Origin: Prevotellaceae bacterium
Lineage (GTDB): Bacteria; Bacteroidota; Bacteroidia; Bacteroidales; UBA932
Direction: 5' to 3'
Assembly: GCA_031273285.1 (NCBI GenBank)
Contig: JAISSE010000205.1
Coordinates: 1-11,471 of the forward strand
Length of the DNA stretch: 11,471 bases
The notes beneath the pieces were generated by a model. That model saw nothing but the letters and a program-made list of their open reading frames with translations, ran no database searches and was not told where the DNA came from. Below are positions 1-8,067 of the stretch, piece after piece (position 1 is the first letter of the stretch; the number at the start of each line of letters is the position of its first letter). The position numbers and the translations under genes are program-made.

Positions 1-1342
1 GGAGGAAAAAATATCCCGCGGCAAAGCCCGCAATGTGCGTTTAAAGCAAAGTCCGGATGAGGAATTAAAAAAAACAGCCCGCAGGAATCATTCCTCGGGA
101 ACGTATTGAAAGGCATCAATTTACAGATTCAGTCGTCCGGCTGTGTGTGGAAATGTATATGAAAACCCATATCAGTTTTGACTCGGTCGTGGCAATTATA
201 TCTTTGTTGAACAGCCTGCTGCACTGGAATTTGAAACGTATCCCCCGCGCCAGCACTGTTGAGAATTGGGTTAAGAAAAGCGGGTACGATGTTTATCATA
301 ACTCCTCTGTGCCTGCACCCGAAAAAGAGTATGCCGTCATAGCCGATGAAAGCATGATGCCGGGCAGTGAAAAATAATGATGATACCGGGCGTGGATGCG
401 GACAAAGTTAATGAAACCGCATTGACACGGGATGATATCAGCGTATTGAACATTGCCGCAGCCTCCTCATGGAACAGTGCGGGTATAAAAGATGAGTTGA
501 AAGAAACGGAGGAAAAAGTCGGACACGCCCCCCGTATGCCATCGGCGACAACGACGTCAAACTGTCCAAAGCCATTCGGAATCAGGGATATGTACATATT
601 CGCGATGCCGGTCATACGGCGGCACTGCAGTTGGAACATGTTTATAAAGAGGAGGAGGATTTCAAAAAATTCTCCAAAAAACTGTCCGCCGTCAAAGTAA
701 GTGACGCAATGCGTAAAACGGGCTGTCTTTTGCCGCCGCGCCGGCGTTCCGTAGCCCGCTTCATGAACCTGTCGGCGATAATCGTTCGGGCTACAAACAT
801 GTTGCGAATCTTTCCGACTCTGAACGGAGAAGAACAAAAAACGTTTAAGTTTGTCCTGACCTGTCGACAGCTGATCGAAGAAACGGGGTGCGTGTTTAAA
901 ACGGTCAACGCACTGCTGAAAGACATAAAAAAACAACGGTTTAAGCTGCTCACATATGGATATATACATACGGCACATAAACGAATGCCTGAACTCGAAA
1001 TATCAACGGGTCAGGCAGGCGGGAGCGAATTTAAGTCAGTATCCGCTCGAAGAACTCTGCAAACTGCCCGATACCGAAACCTGCCGGAATGCCTCAAGCG
1101 ATATTATCGAGTCCACATTCGGCAAATACAAATTAAGGCGCTCAAAAAATCCCCTGAACGGTGTAACATCCTGTGTTTTAATCTTACCGCTGCCAACCAA
1201 AATGGGAGCAGGGGACAAACCCTCTCAAATCAGTTTCAAGGCTTCTCTGGAAAAGGTTTTTATGAAGGATTTAACAGACTGGTCCAAGAATAATCTGACT
1301 GAAAATCTTGCGGTTAAACGAAGGCGCAGGCTGGCAGGATAA
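1..1342 (+). pseudogene. Decayed DDE-type transposase, 5' end outside window
   Basis: A single transposase reading can be followed across the segment only by switching frames four times: frame 2 to 3 in the A8 run near 67-74, 3 to 2 in the A5 run at 370-374, 2 to 1 in the C6 run at 528-533, and 1 to 2 in the A7 run near 926-932. Rejoined, it gives about 445 residues ending at a TAA (1340-1342). The left part has an HTH-like stretch (RIPRASTVENWVKKSGY). Three acidic motifs look like a DDE triad: VIADESMMPGSEK, then YAIGDNDVKL, then SDIIESTFGKYK. The last of these is followed by a hydrophobic strand and a basic tail. Several stops occur in every single frame, so the gene is not functional as written. 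I cannot name the IS family, and no terminal inverted repeat can be confirmed because the left end lies outside the window. Confidence 0.8.
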
Positions 1343-1374
1343 GACTGAAAGTAATGTTAATTTTGCACTACCTA

Positions 1375-1457
1375 CCCTGCGGGACTTGGATAGGGGTGTA
1401 CCGTTCTATCCGCAGGCTGAAGCCTACGGTTAATAAAGTGTTGTCCCTGCGGGACTT
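1375..1457. repeat. Short hairpin repeats between transposase remnant and lipoprotein gene
   Basis: A 13-nt direct repeat, ccctgcgggactt, occurs at 1375-1387 and 1445-1457. In the second copy GTCCC (1443-1447) and GGGAC (1451-1455) form a perfect stem around a 3-nt loop. Between the copies, ccgcaggct (1410-1418) and agcctacgg (1421-1429) form a second inverted repeat with one mismatch. The spacing and self-complementarity suggest a dispersed REP-like extragenic element. With only one such locus in the window, that label is inference. Confidence 0.5.
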
Positions 1458-1509
1458 TTGCACATTCTCCAAACATGCGACAATTTGAAATGCACCCTGA
1501 TAATCATTT

Positions 1510-1527
1510 AATCACGGTTCGGACATT
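1510..1527 (-). repeat. 18-bp repeat shared exactly with 10842-10859
   Basis: On the minus strand this reads aatgtccgaaccgtgatt, identical to the plus strand at 10842-10859. In both places it lies beyond a heptamer array that follows the stop codon of a gene, in the same order relative to that gene: the lipoprotein gene here and the cyclase-family gene there. It therefore looks like part of a composite 3'-flanking repeat module. Confidence 0.6.
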
Positions 1528-1648
1528 ATTCATTATTCACTGTTCGTTATTCACTGTTCACTATTCGTTATTCACCATTCATTATTCACTGTTCACTATT
1601 CGTTATTCACTGTTCATTATTCACTGTTCACTGTTCGTTATTCACTGT
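1524..1648 (-). repeat. Heptamer tandem array (about 18 units)
   Basis: The array has eighteen near-continuous 7-nt units of the types cattatt, cactgtt, cactatt, cgttatt and caccatt, with the last slightly degenerate. Read on the minus strand, most units contain TGA (the rest mainly CGA) at the same phase. The array lies directly downstream of the minus-strand lipoprotein gene, whose stop is at 1655-1657. That stop is off phase by one base from the array. Apparent open frames across this stretch are translations of the repeat. Confidence 0.85.
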
Positions 1649-1654
1649 AATAAA

Positions 1655-2578
1655 TCATTTGAAGCTAAAAGTATATTCGAAGTTTCGGGTTTCGCCTGCG
1701 ACTTTGACGCCGACAATCCTGACGGTGTACGTAACATTTTTTGTCAGTCCCTGAACTTTCCACTGCAGGTTGTTGGGCAGTCCGCAGTTGCTGTAGTCGC
1801 AGGCAAGACTGCCTTCGACGATATCCATCGGCTGCGAACCCACACTGACTTCAACCGCCGCTTCGGAAAAATCGACAGACGATGCTCCGTTGTTCGATTT
1901 TACGGCTTTGTCGTGAAGTACCGAGAAGCTCAAAATCGAATTGGGGTCAAAGAGTTTTGCGCCGTAAGTTCCCTGCGGATATGCGACATACGGTATTTCG
2001 GCATCGCCGAGGTCGGCATTTCCGCCTGTCAGCAGCATTGCCGAAGACACATATTTGAAGTCTCCCTTTTTGGGAGTTCCGATAATTCGTCCGAAAGTAA
2101 TATTTTTCAGAAACGGGTCGAGTATTCGGCGGCGGTCGTTGATGTTTGAGCTGTTCAGCTCGGTCATCCAGTCGTTTACGTGTATTTCCGACGCGGGCCA
2201 TTTGGCGGTTGCGCTTCCCCACAGACTGCGATTTCCTCTGCCGCATTCCAGCGCGGCGTTCTCCAAATAGCAGAAATCCGATTCGACTATGGCGGCGGAG
2301 ATATCGGCACTTGCCGCTCCGATCATGGCGGCTTCCTGCGCAAGCCTGTCCCGGAGGTTGTCGTATTCAACGTCAGGCAGATTATGCAGCCTCCGCACGC
2401 TGTTTACATAAGTCAATATTTTCAGTTTTTCGGCTTCCGACAGCGACCCCGGCGTGCAGTTGGCTATGCTCGGTACGCTTTCGTAAAGCGGGTCGGCTAC
2501 GCCGATCGGTTCGTCGTTTGTACAGTCCCACAGCAACATGCACAGGGAAACTATCGGCAACAATTTGACAATTTTCAT
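1655..2578 (-). CDS. CAP/SCP-domain lipoprotein with C-terminal beta-sandwich-like region
   Basis: This 307-residue protein starts with a basic, hydrophobic signal ending in LLWDC. C19 would be the lipidated cysteine, although the -2/-1 residues (W, D) are unusual for a lipobox. The following TNDEP is acidic, as in Bacteroidota surface-lipoprotein export signals. Residues about 50-185 fit the CAP/SCP superfamily: a helix beginning ILTYVNSVRRLHNLP, a helix with AQEAAMIGAAS, then HVNDWMTE (H133) and NDRRRILDPFLKNITFGRI, resembling the usual HR-x-IL-P-x-x-x-x-GxG element. Residues about 240-307 alternate polar and hydrophobic and end in a strand-rich FN3/Ig-like tail. CAP proteins in bacteria are extracytoplasmic; their chemistry is mostly unknown. 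The gene follows the GH3 fusion gene by 4 nt and so is almost certainly cotranscribed. The CAP call is fairly sure; the C-terminal fold is a guess. Confidence 0.75.
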   Translation of the reverse strand: MKIVKLLPIVSLCMLLWDCTNDEPIGVADPLYESVPSIANCTPGSLSEAEKLKILTYVNSVRRLHNLPDVEYDNLRDRLAQEAAMIGAASADISAAIVESDFCYLENAALECGRGNRSLWGSATAKWPASEIHVNDWMTELNSSNINDRRRILDPFLKNITFGRIIGTPKKGDFKYVSSAMLLTGGNADLGDAEIPYVAYPQGTYGAKLFDPNSILSFSVLHDKAVKSNNGASSVDFSEAAVEVSVGSQPMDIVEGSLACDYSNCGLPNNLQWKVQGLTKNVTYTVRIVGVKVAGETRNFEYTFSFK

Positions 2579-2582
2579 AATT

Positions 2583-5500
2583 TTATTTTTTTATATTATC
2601 TACTAATTTGTTATCAACAAAATACCGGTTTTTTTCATCAATCGCCCGTATCAGACTTGCAAAAATTTCGCTTCTCGTTCCGAGTTGCGACAGTTTGTTG
2701 TTCTCCGCCGACGGATTTATTCTGTTTGAAAGAAATATGAATATAAGTTCCCGTTCGGGATCTGTCCAGACCATTGTCCCCGTAAATCCCGTATGCCCGT
2801 AACTTTGCAGCGATGCTTCCTCGCAGATGGGGCTTTTTTTCCTGCTGTCGGGTTCCTGCTTGTCGAAACCGAGTCCCCGCCTGTTCTGTTTGCAATTGAC
2901 GCATGAAGTAAATTCCTCTATCGTAGCCTCCGTCAGATAGCGCGTGCCGCCGTAGATGCCTCCGTTGAGATACATCTGGTACAGCTTGAGCAAATCGTTG
3001 GCATTGCTGAACAGCCCCGCATGTCCCGAAACTCCGCCGCTCAGCGAAGCCGACTGGTCGTGGACATATCCTTTCAACAGCTGATGTCTGAACAGTTTAT
3101 CGTCTTCCGTGGGAGGAATATCGCTTGCCGGAATCCTTTCCAGAGGGAGATATCCCGTTCGATTCATTCCGATAGGCTCGTAAAACAGCACCCGCGACAG
3201 TTTGTCCTCGGTCATATCGTACATCGATTCTATCAGACGCTGCATGTAGATAAAGCCCAAATCGCTGTAGCGATAGGTGGCGCTCATCAGATTGCAGGTA
3301 TCCATCGCGGCGTATATGTCCTCGCGCAATTCCCGCGAACCGTACAGACCGTTCGCAACGGGATAATTGAATTTTTCCGTTTTTTCGGTCGAAAAGAAAT
3401 TCCGGTCGAGTTTGTAGCCTGCTTTCAGGTATCTGCCCGTGCCCGGAATCGGAATGCTGAACTCCGCCGTTTTTTTGTTCGATATCGCAGGTTTGCCGTC
3501 GGACGTAACAAAATATTTGTAATGAAAAGGCACCCACGAAGGCAGTCCCGACTGATGCAGGAGTATGTCCTTTATTTTCAGGTCGCCCTTGTTGCTGTGC
3601 GGATGCAGGGCGATATACTGTTTCAGGGGACTGTTGATGTCCACCATTTTTTCGTCCACCATACGCATCACCAGAGGCAGTGTTGCGGCGACTTTTGTTA
3701 CCGAAGCCACATCGTACACATCCGAAAGTTTAACTTTCGGAGAAGTCCTGTCGTATGTGTGATTTCCGAATGCCTTGTAATAGAACACTTCGCCCCTGTG
3801 CGCGGCGATTATCTGACAGCCGGGAAAGGCTTTCTGTTTGATTCCCGCCTCCACCAGAGAATCGATTTTTTTCAGCGATTTTTGAGATATGCCTGTTTCT
3901 TCGGGTATGATATATTTCAACCGTGTGGAATTGAATGTTTCCATTCCGTAGCTTTCGTGAAATTCGCCGGCGGTTACCGGCATTTTCCCCGAAAAAGGTA
4001 TCCCTCCGAATATCATCTGCGCTGTTCTGTCCTGTGCTTCATCGGAATTGTCGTGAGCCACAATCACGGAAGCGAGATACGAATCGGGGGATTCCGTGTA
4101 CGAAAGAAAATATGGCGAGCCGAAATATGTCAGTATTATTTTCTTGTCGGGCAGTATGTTTTTCAATAAATCGAAAACCGGTTTACTCACTCCGTACTGT
4201 TTGTTCGGGCTTGTACTTGTCGCGTGGTATCCGGCGACAATCACGTCGCAATCGCCGAGTTTATTCTTGATATTGGTGATTTCCTGTGCCGTAGGGATGG
4301 CGGAAACTTCGCATTCGGCAGCAATGTTCGAGTACATGGCAAGCCTGTTGCGAAAAGTGCTTCCCAGCTCAAAACCTCCGACAGCCAGATACCCGTACCG
4401 GTGCTTGTCCATGTCCATCAGGGGCAGGATATTGTCTTTGTTTTTCACAAGAATGACAGAGCTTTCCACTAATTTGTTTTTCAGAGCCTGCGCTTCGGGC
4501 GAATTTATACTGTCGCGTATTCCTTTTGTGTTCAGCGGAGTAAATTTCGTCAATCCTATGCGATATTTGGCAGTCAGGACTTTTCTGCATTTTTCATCAA
4601 TAACTTCCTGCGTAATTTCTCCTCCCTTTATTGCTTTTTCGATTGCAAGGATATTGTTGTCTATGTCGGAGGGCATCAGAAGTATGTCGTGTCCGGCTTT
4701 CAAGGCTTCGAGCGCAATGTTTTTGTTGCCGGCATAGTTTTTTACCCCGTTCATATTCAGCGCGTCGCTTATGACCAGACCCTGAAACGACATTTCGTCG
4801 CGCAATACCTTCTGTATTACACGTTCCGAAATTGATGCGGGAACTTCGGTATTGGGATTTTCGAGCGATTTGGCATACAGATGCCCTATCATAATCATTG
4901 CTATTCCTCTTTCGATCAGCGCCTGAAACGGTTTGAACTCAATCGAATCCAGACGTTCTTTCGAATGGTCAAGTACCGGCAGCAGTTTGTGCGAATCGGT
5001 ATCCGTATCTCCATGTCCCGGAAAATGCTTTGCACAGGCAATCACTCCGTTATCCTGCATTCCATCCAGAAGCGCTATTCCCTTGGCAGACACTTCGGCG
5101 GGATTTTCGCCGAACGACCGGTAGTTGATGACCGGATTGTCGGGATTGTTGTTAATATCCACCACCGGAGCAAAATTGATATGCACTCCCAGCAATTTGC
5201 ACTGTCGCGCTATTTCCGCTCCAAGCTCGTATATCAGGCTGTTGTCTCTGATCGAACCCAAAGCCATCTGTCGCGGAAAGGCGATGGCGTCCCTGAGCCT
5301 CATTCCCACACCCCATTCCGCATCCATACTTATAATTAAAGGTATTTTCGAAACGGACTGATACGAATTGGTCAGTTCCACCTGTTTTTCCGGAGTGCCC
5401 TGAAAAAAAATCAGCCCTCCGATATGATAGTCCCGAATCCCGTTCCGGATGGAATTTTCGTGTTTTTCATCGAGATTGGAGTAAGCCGGCATCATGAAAA

Positions 5501-5693
5501 GCTGAGCGAGCCGGTCGCGGGCGCTAAGCGTAAGCATGACGGAATCAACCCATTTCATCTCTTCGGGCGATTTCGGAGTTGCTATATATTTTGTATGCCT
5601 TGCGTGCCCGCCTTCGGGTCTCGAATCAAGTTCCCCGACGGAAACAAATACTAAAATGAAAACAAAAATAATTCTAATGTTAAACCTATTCAT
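2583..5693 (-). CDS. GH3 beta-N-acetylhexosaminidase fused to serine beta-lactamase-family domain
   Basis: From the ATG at 5693 the product has 1036 residues. A TTG three codons upstream is open but is less likely to be the start. Residues 1-25 form a basic then hydrophobic signal peptide, so the enzyme is exported. Residues about 45-390 are a GH3 barrel with the NagZ signature KHFPGHGDTDTDSH (about 222-235); its Asp-Ser-His supplies the acid/base dyad, and the nucleophile is Asp310 in ISDALNMNGV. Residues about 400-590 are the GH3 C-terminal domain. Residues about 595-1020 are a class C beta-lactamase/DD-peptidase-like domain with Ser664-Val-Thr-Lys667, Tyr809-Ser-Asp and His967-Thr-Gly. Between the first two of these motifs lies a roughly 100-residue stretch that seems to hold an insertion. 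The family is expected to remove terminal N-acetylglucosamine from peptidoglycan fragments or glycans; the second domain may cleave or bind the peptide. It heads the operon with the CAP lipoprotein. Confidence 0.93.
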   Translation of the reverse strand: MNRFNIRIIFVFILVFVSVGELDSRPEGGHARHTKYIATPKSPEEMKWVDSVMLTLSARDRLAQLFMMPAYSNLDEKHENSIRNGIRDYHIGGLIFFQGTPEKQVELTNSYQSVSKIPLIISMDAEWGVGMRLRDAIAFPRQMALGSIRDNSLIYELGAEIARQCKLLGVHINFAPVVDINNNPDNPVINYRSFGENPAEVSAKGIALLDGMQDNGVIACAKHFPGHGDTDTDSHKLLPVLDHSKERLDSIEFKPFQALIERGIAMIMIGHLYAKSLENPNTEVPASISERVIQKVLRDEMSFQGLVISDALNMNGVKNYAGNKNIALEALKAGHDILLMPSDIDNNILAIEKAIKGGEITQEVIDEKCRKVLTAKYRIGLTKFTPLNTKGIRDSINSPEAQALKNKLVESSVILVKNKDNILPLMDMDKHRYGYLAVGGFELGSTFRNRLAMYSNIAAECEVSAIPTAQEITNIKNKLGDCDVIVAGYHATSTSPNKQYGVSKPVFDLLKNILPDKKIILTYFGSPYFLSYTESPDSYLASVIVAHDNSDEAQDRTAQMIFGGIPFSGKMPVTAGEFHESYGMETFNSTRLKYIIPEETGISQKSLKKIDSLVEAGIKQKAFPGCQIIAAHRGEVFYYKAFGNHTYDRTSPKVKLSDVYDVASVTKVAATLPLVMRMVDEKMVDINSPLKQYIALHPHSNKGDLKIKDILLHQSGLPSWVPFHYKYFVTSDGKPAISNKKTAEFSIPIPGTGRYLKAGYKLDRNFFSTEKTEKFNYPVANGLYGSRELREDIYAAMDTCNLMSATYRYSDLGFIYMQRLIESMYDMTEDKLSRVLFYEPIGMNRTGYLPLERIPASDIPPTEDDKLFRHQLLKGYVHDQSASLSGGVSGHAGLFSNANDLLKLYQMYLNGGIYGGTRYLTEATIEEFTSCVNCKQNRRGLGFDKQEPDSRKKSPICEEASLQSYGHTGFTGTMVWTDPERELIFIFLSNRINPSAENNKLSQLGTRSEIFASLIRAIDEKNRYFVDNKLVDNIKK

Positions 5694-5722
5694 ATATATC
5701 AATATCGAACCTTTTTCACGCG

Positions 5723-5730
5723 CAAAGGTA
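5723..5730 (-). promoter_or_regulatory. Bacteroidota-type -7 box for the GH3 operon
   Basis: The minus strand reads TACCTTTG, an exact match to the TAnnTTTG consensus recognised by the Bacteroidota primary sigma factor. Transcription would start a few bases downstream, leaving a leader of only about 25 nt before the ATG at 5693. No clear TTTG (-33) element sits at the expected distance, so the match rests on the -7 box and its position. Confidence 0.55.
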
Positions 5731-5763
5731 ATTGATTATTTGTTAATCCTGAATAATTTAACG

Positions 5764-5910
5764 TTATTTAAGTATGATTTCTGTTTTTTTAATGTTTTTC
5801 AACACTCTCCACAGGAGGAAAAAAACACGTTCCGGAATATGTCTGTGTCTGTTTAACGCCATATCCTTCAATTCAATATGCCGACAGAAACGGATAGGCG
5901 GTTTTCGCAT
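5764..5910 (-). CDS. Possible 48-residue basic small protein
   Basis: An ATG frame of 48 codons (MRKPPIRFCRHIEL... ending ...KNIKKTEIILK) is rich in Arg, Lys, His and Ile and has no signal peptide, membrane segment or family I know. Its only support is position: the ATG lies 17 nt after a TATATTTG box on the same strand (5928-5935), and the frame ends before the GH3 promoter. No Shine-Dalgarno is visible. A chance frame is at least as likely. Confidence 0.15.
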   Translation of the reverse strand: MRKPPIRFCRHIELKDMALNRHRHIPERVFFLLWRVLKNIKKTEIILK

Positions 5911-5927
5911 CCCGAACGATGTCCGAA

Positions 5928-5935
5928 CAAATATA
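5928..5935 (-). promoter_or_regulatory. Second minus-strand -7-like box
   Basis: The minus strand reads TATATTTG, matching TAnnTTTG, with no TTTG at the -33 distance. It could drive the small frame at 5764-5910 or a longer leader for the GH3 operon. AT-rich DNA yields such boxes by chance, so confidence is low. Confidence 0.25.
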
Positions 5936-6058
5936 ATTTCGGTTGAAGATAGCCCCCGATTTCCCGTTTTTCGCTCTCATCCGCTATACAAAAACGGATA
6001 AAAACGCCGGAATTATAAGCAATAAATAAAAAAAATCTGTTGTTTGTTAAAAAAATCA

Positions 6059-6066
6059 TATATTTG
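6059..6066 (+). promoter_or_regulatory. -7 box for the five-gene metabolic cluster
   Basis: TATATTTG matches the Bacteroidota TAnnTTTG consensus. A TTG (6040-6042) and a TTTG (6043-6046) lie upstream, but at 16 and 12 nt, closer than the usual 19-20 nt spacing. The predicted leader to the ATG at 6174 is about 100 nt. It is the best plus-strand promoter candidate ahead of the cluster. Confidence 0.5.
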
Positions 6067-6173
6067 CACCGTATTTGAGACCAGCTGTTGTCGCGGTAAA
6101 ACGTGAAAACATGTTCATATAGAGATACAAGGTAAAAGATTAATAATTTAAAATTAAAGTTAAAGTTGCACTT

Positions 6174-7058
6174 ATGATAAAGTATGTTGCCCCGGTATTA
6201 ACGGCATTGCATAATGCCAAAGAAGTTGATGTAGAGTCATGTCTGAAGTTATATGACTATTTGATAAACAACAATATAGACGGTATTGCCGTCTTTGGAA
6301 CTTCCGGAGAATTTCCGCATATCCCGACGGCGGAAAAGAAAAAACTGATTAAAGCCGCCGCCCCGCAAATCAAAAACCGCGCGGAATATATTGTCGGAAC
6401 CGGAACGATGAACGCCGACGAAACCATCGAACTCTCCTGTTTTGCGTTCGACAGCGGCGCGGATGCCGTAATAATCGTCAGTCCGTATTATTACGGTATG
6501 ACCGATGACAGCATTTTCGAATACTATTCGAAAGTCGCGGACGAAGTAAAAGGGAATATCTATCTGTACAATTTTCCGGACAGAACAAGCTATTCCATTA
6601 AGCCAAAGACCGTTCTGGAACTCGCAAGAGCACACGCAAACATTATCGGAATAAAAGATACCGTCCCCGACATGGGACATACCGTCGATATTATCAAAAC
6701 GGTGAAACCCGAATTTCCCGATTTTGCCGTATTCAGCGCCTATGACAATAATTTCGTATACAACATATTGTCGGGAGGTAACGGCTGTGTGGCAATACTT
6801 GCGAACATCGCTCCGAAACTTTTTTCCGACTGGGTGAAAGCCGCTCGCGAAAAGAACTTCGACACACTCGCCGAAATACAGAAAAAGGTTGACCGTCTGA
6901 TGGATATACTGTGGATTTACTCCCCTTTCCTGTCTACCACAAAAGCCATTCTGGTCGATAAGGGGATATTTGCCAAAGACCTGATGACATTCCCGTATCT
7001 GCCTTTCCCCGAAGCGAAAAAGCGGGAACTGCGGGATTTCATGAAAGATTTTGAATAA
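6174..7058 (+). CDS. DapA/NanA-family class I aldolase (2-keto-3-deoxy-acid aldolase-like)
   Basis: The 294 residues match the usual length of the DapA/NanA family, a single TIM barrel that forms a Schiff base with pyruvate or another 2-oxo acid. GTSGEF (42-47) is the carboxylate-binding loop, SPYYY (103-107) the conserved tyrosine stretch, YNFPDRTS (132-139) carries the catalytic Tyr132, and GIKDT (159-163) carries Schiff-base Lys161. The GxxGEF form of the loop and the YNFP/GIKDT pair look more like the YagE/YjhH 2-keto-3-deoxy-sugar-acid aldolase branch than true dihydrodipicolinate synthase; this is from memory of the families. It is the first gene of the cluster, 8 nt before the dehydrogenase gene, beside a sugar symporter, which argues for a catabolic role rather than lysine synthesis. 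The exact substrate is unknown. Confidence 0.88.
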   Translation: MIKYVAPVLTALHNAKEVDVESCLKLYDYLINNNIDGIAVFGTSGEFPHIPTAEKKKLIKAAAPQIKNRAEYIVGTGTMNADETIELSCFAFDSGADAVIIVSPYYYGMTDDSIFEYYSKVADEVKGNIYLYNFPDRTSYSIKPKTVLELARAHANIIGIKDTVPDMGHTVDIIKTVKPEFPDFAVFSAYDNNFVYNILSGGNGCVAILANIAPKLFSDWVKAAREKNFDTLAEIQKKVDRLMDILWIYSPFLSTTKAILVDKGIFAKDLMTFPYLPFPEAKKRELRDFMKDFE

Positions 7059-7066
7059 AAAAGAAT

Positions 7067-8050
7067 ATGAATACCATGAAAAAAATAGTAATCATCGACA
7101 GTAATTTGGGCGCAATCGACCTTGAACGCAACGTAGCCGAACAGTACGGTTTCCTGATTGACAAGCCGAAGCAGTGCAAAACGGAAGAAGATGTTATTTC
7201 GGTTGTCAAGGATGCGGACGCCGTTATTGTTCAGTATGCGCCTGTTACAAAAAGGGTTTTGGACGCTTCGCCCAATCTGAAAGCGGTAAGCGAATACGGA
7301 GTGGGCGTGGACAGCATCGACATTGCGGCTTGCACCGAACGGGGTATCGCAGTGTGCAACGTTCCCGATTATTCCTTTCAGGAGGTTTCCGATCAGGCAA
7401 TTGCCCTCACGCTGGCTCTGGACAGAGGTGTTGTGGCGCTGGACAAACAAATCCGCAGCGGCAACTACGGGCTTGCGGCGGTGAAACCGCTGCACAGGAT
7501 TGCCGGCAGAGTATTCGGCGTAGTCGGCTTGGGACGTATTGCCCGCGCCGCCGCGCACAAAGCCTGCGGACTGGGATACAAAGTCATCGGAACGGACGTC
7601 GCCTTTGAACCCGGCACAACTACCGACGACGGAATACCGGTGGTTACATTCGAGGAGCTTCTGTCTCTGAGCGATGTGGTCTCGCTGCATGTGCCGCTTA
7701 CGGCGGGAACGAAGCATCTGATAAACGCCGCCGCCCTGTCGAAAATGAAGCCGGAAGCCATTTTGATAAATACCGCGCGCGGAGGCGTGGTTGATACGGA
7801 AGCCCTGGTCGATGCGCTGAAAAACAAGACCGTCAGAGGCGCGGGACTTGACGTCTTTGAAACCGAACCCCTGCCGAAGGATCATCCCTTGACCGCACTG
7901 GACAATGTTGTGCTTACGCCTCATGCCGGATATTATTCCGAAGAATCGCTGTTTGAACTGAAAACCCGCCCCGTGCAAAACGCGGCGGATGTTCTGGCGG
8001 GTAAAACGCCGCGAAATATATTGAATCCTGTTGTTTTAACGTTAAATTAA
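7067..8050 (+). CDS. D-isomer 2-hydroxyacid dehydrogenase, CtBP/phosphoglycerate dehydrogenase-like
   Basis: This 327-residue NAD-dependent dehydrogenase has the two-domain D-2-hydroxyacid dehydrogenase plan. The Rossmann loop is GVVGLGRIA (151-159), with Asp177 (GTDVAF) after the second strand favouring NAD over NADP. The catalytic trio is Arg238 (INTARGG), Glu267 (ETEPL) and His286 (TPHAGYY). The ending HAGYYSEES followed by a helix and a terminal NILNP motif is typical of the C-terminal-binding-protein-like subgroup. There is no ACT regulatory domain, so it is not a full SerA. The first codons offer two Met starts (1 and 4); I keep the upstream one. It lies 8 nt after the aldolase gene and 17 nt before the symporter gene. 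A plausible job is interconverting a 2-oxo acid and its D-hydroxy acid, such as a substrate or product of the aldolase. Confidence 0.9.
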   Translation: MNTMKKIVIIDSNLGAIDLERNVAEQYGFLIDKPKQCKTEEDVISVVKDADAVIVQYAPVTKRVLDASPNLKAVSEYGVGVDSIDIAACTERGIAVCNVPDYSFQEVSDQAIALTLALDRGVVALDKQIRSGNYGLAAVKPLHRIAGRVFGVVGLGRIARAAAHKACGLGYKVIGTDVAFEPGTTTDDGIPVVTFEELLSLSDVVSLHVPLTAGTKHLINAAALSKMKPEAILINTARGGVVDTEALVDALKNKTVRGAGLDVFETEPLPKDHPLTALDNVVLTPHAGYYSEESLFELKTRPVQNAADVLAGKTPRNILNPVVLTLN

Positions 8051-8067
8051 TATAAAATTATACTGAT

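Larger units (their letters stand above)
5694..6173. other. Divergent intergenic region between the two operons
   Basis: These 480 bases separate the minus-strand GH3 operon from the plus-strand metabolic cluster. They hold a minus-strand -7 box close to the GH3 gene (5723-5730), a second minus-strand -7-like box (5928-5935) with a 48-codon open frame after it, and a plus-strand -7 box (6059-6066) followed by a leader of about 100 nt. The leader is AT-rich near the start codon (aaagttaaagtt), and I see no riboswitch fold I recognise in it. No operator palindrome or convincing longer gene was found. Confidence 0.6.

Noticed and set aside
1475..2149. Long plus-strand open frame with a repeated SLFTIHYSLF pattern
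   Set aside because: The repeated peptide is a direct translation of the heptamer array, and the rest is antisense to the lipoprotein gene.
3021..4169. 382-codon plus-strand open frame
   Set aside because: It lies wholly antisense to the GH3/beta-lactamase gene, whose motifs are complete; the plus-strand product resembles no family.
5811..5827. Strong Shine-Dalgarno-like aggagg
   Set aside because: It is not followed by a start codon with a meaningful open frame on the plus strand.
6067..6173. Riboswitch in the leader of the metabolic cluster
   Set aside because: No conserved aptamer core or terminator/anti-terminator pair could be recognised; the 3' half is simple AT-rich sequence.
6174..7058. 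Lysine-pathway dihydrodipicolinate synthase (dapA)
   Set aside because: The family fits, but the loop and Schiff-base motifs and the sugar-transport neighbourhood favour a catabolic aldolase; no other lysine gene is nearby.
6917..7978. 353-codon minus-strand open frame
   Set aside because: It is antisense to the aldolase 3' end and the 2-hydroxyacid dehydrogenase gene, both with clear catalytic motifs; low-complexity shadow coding.
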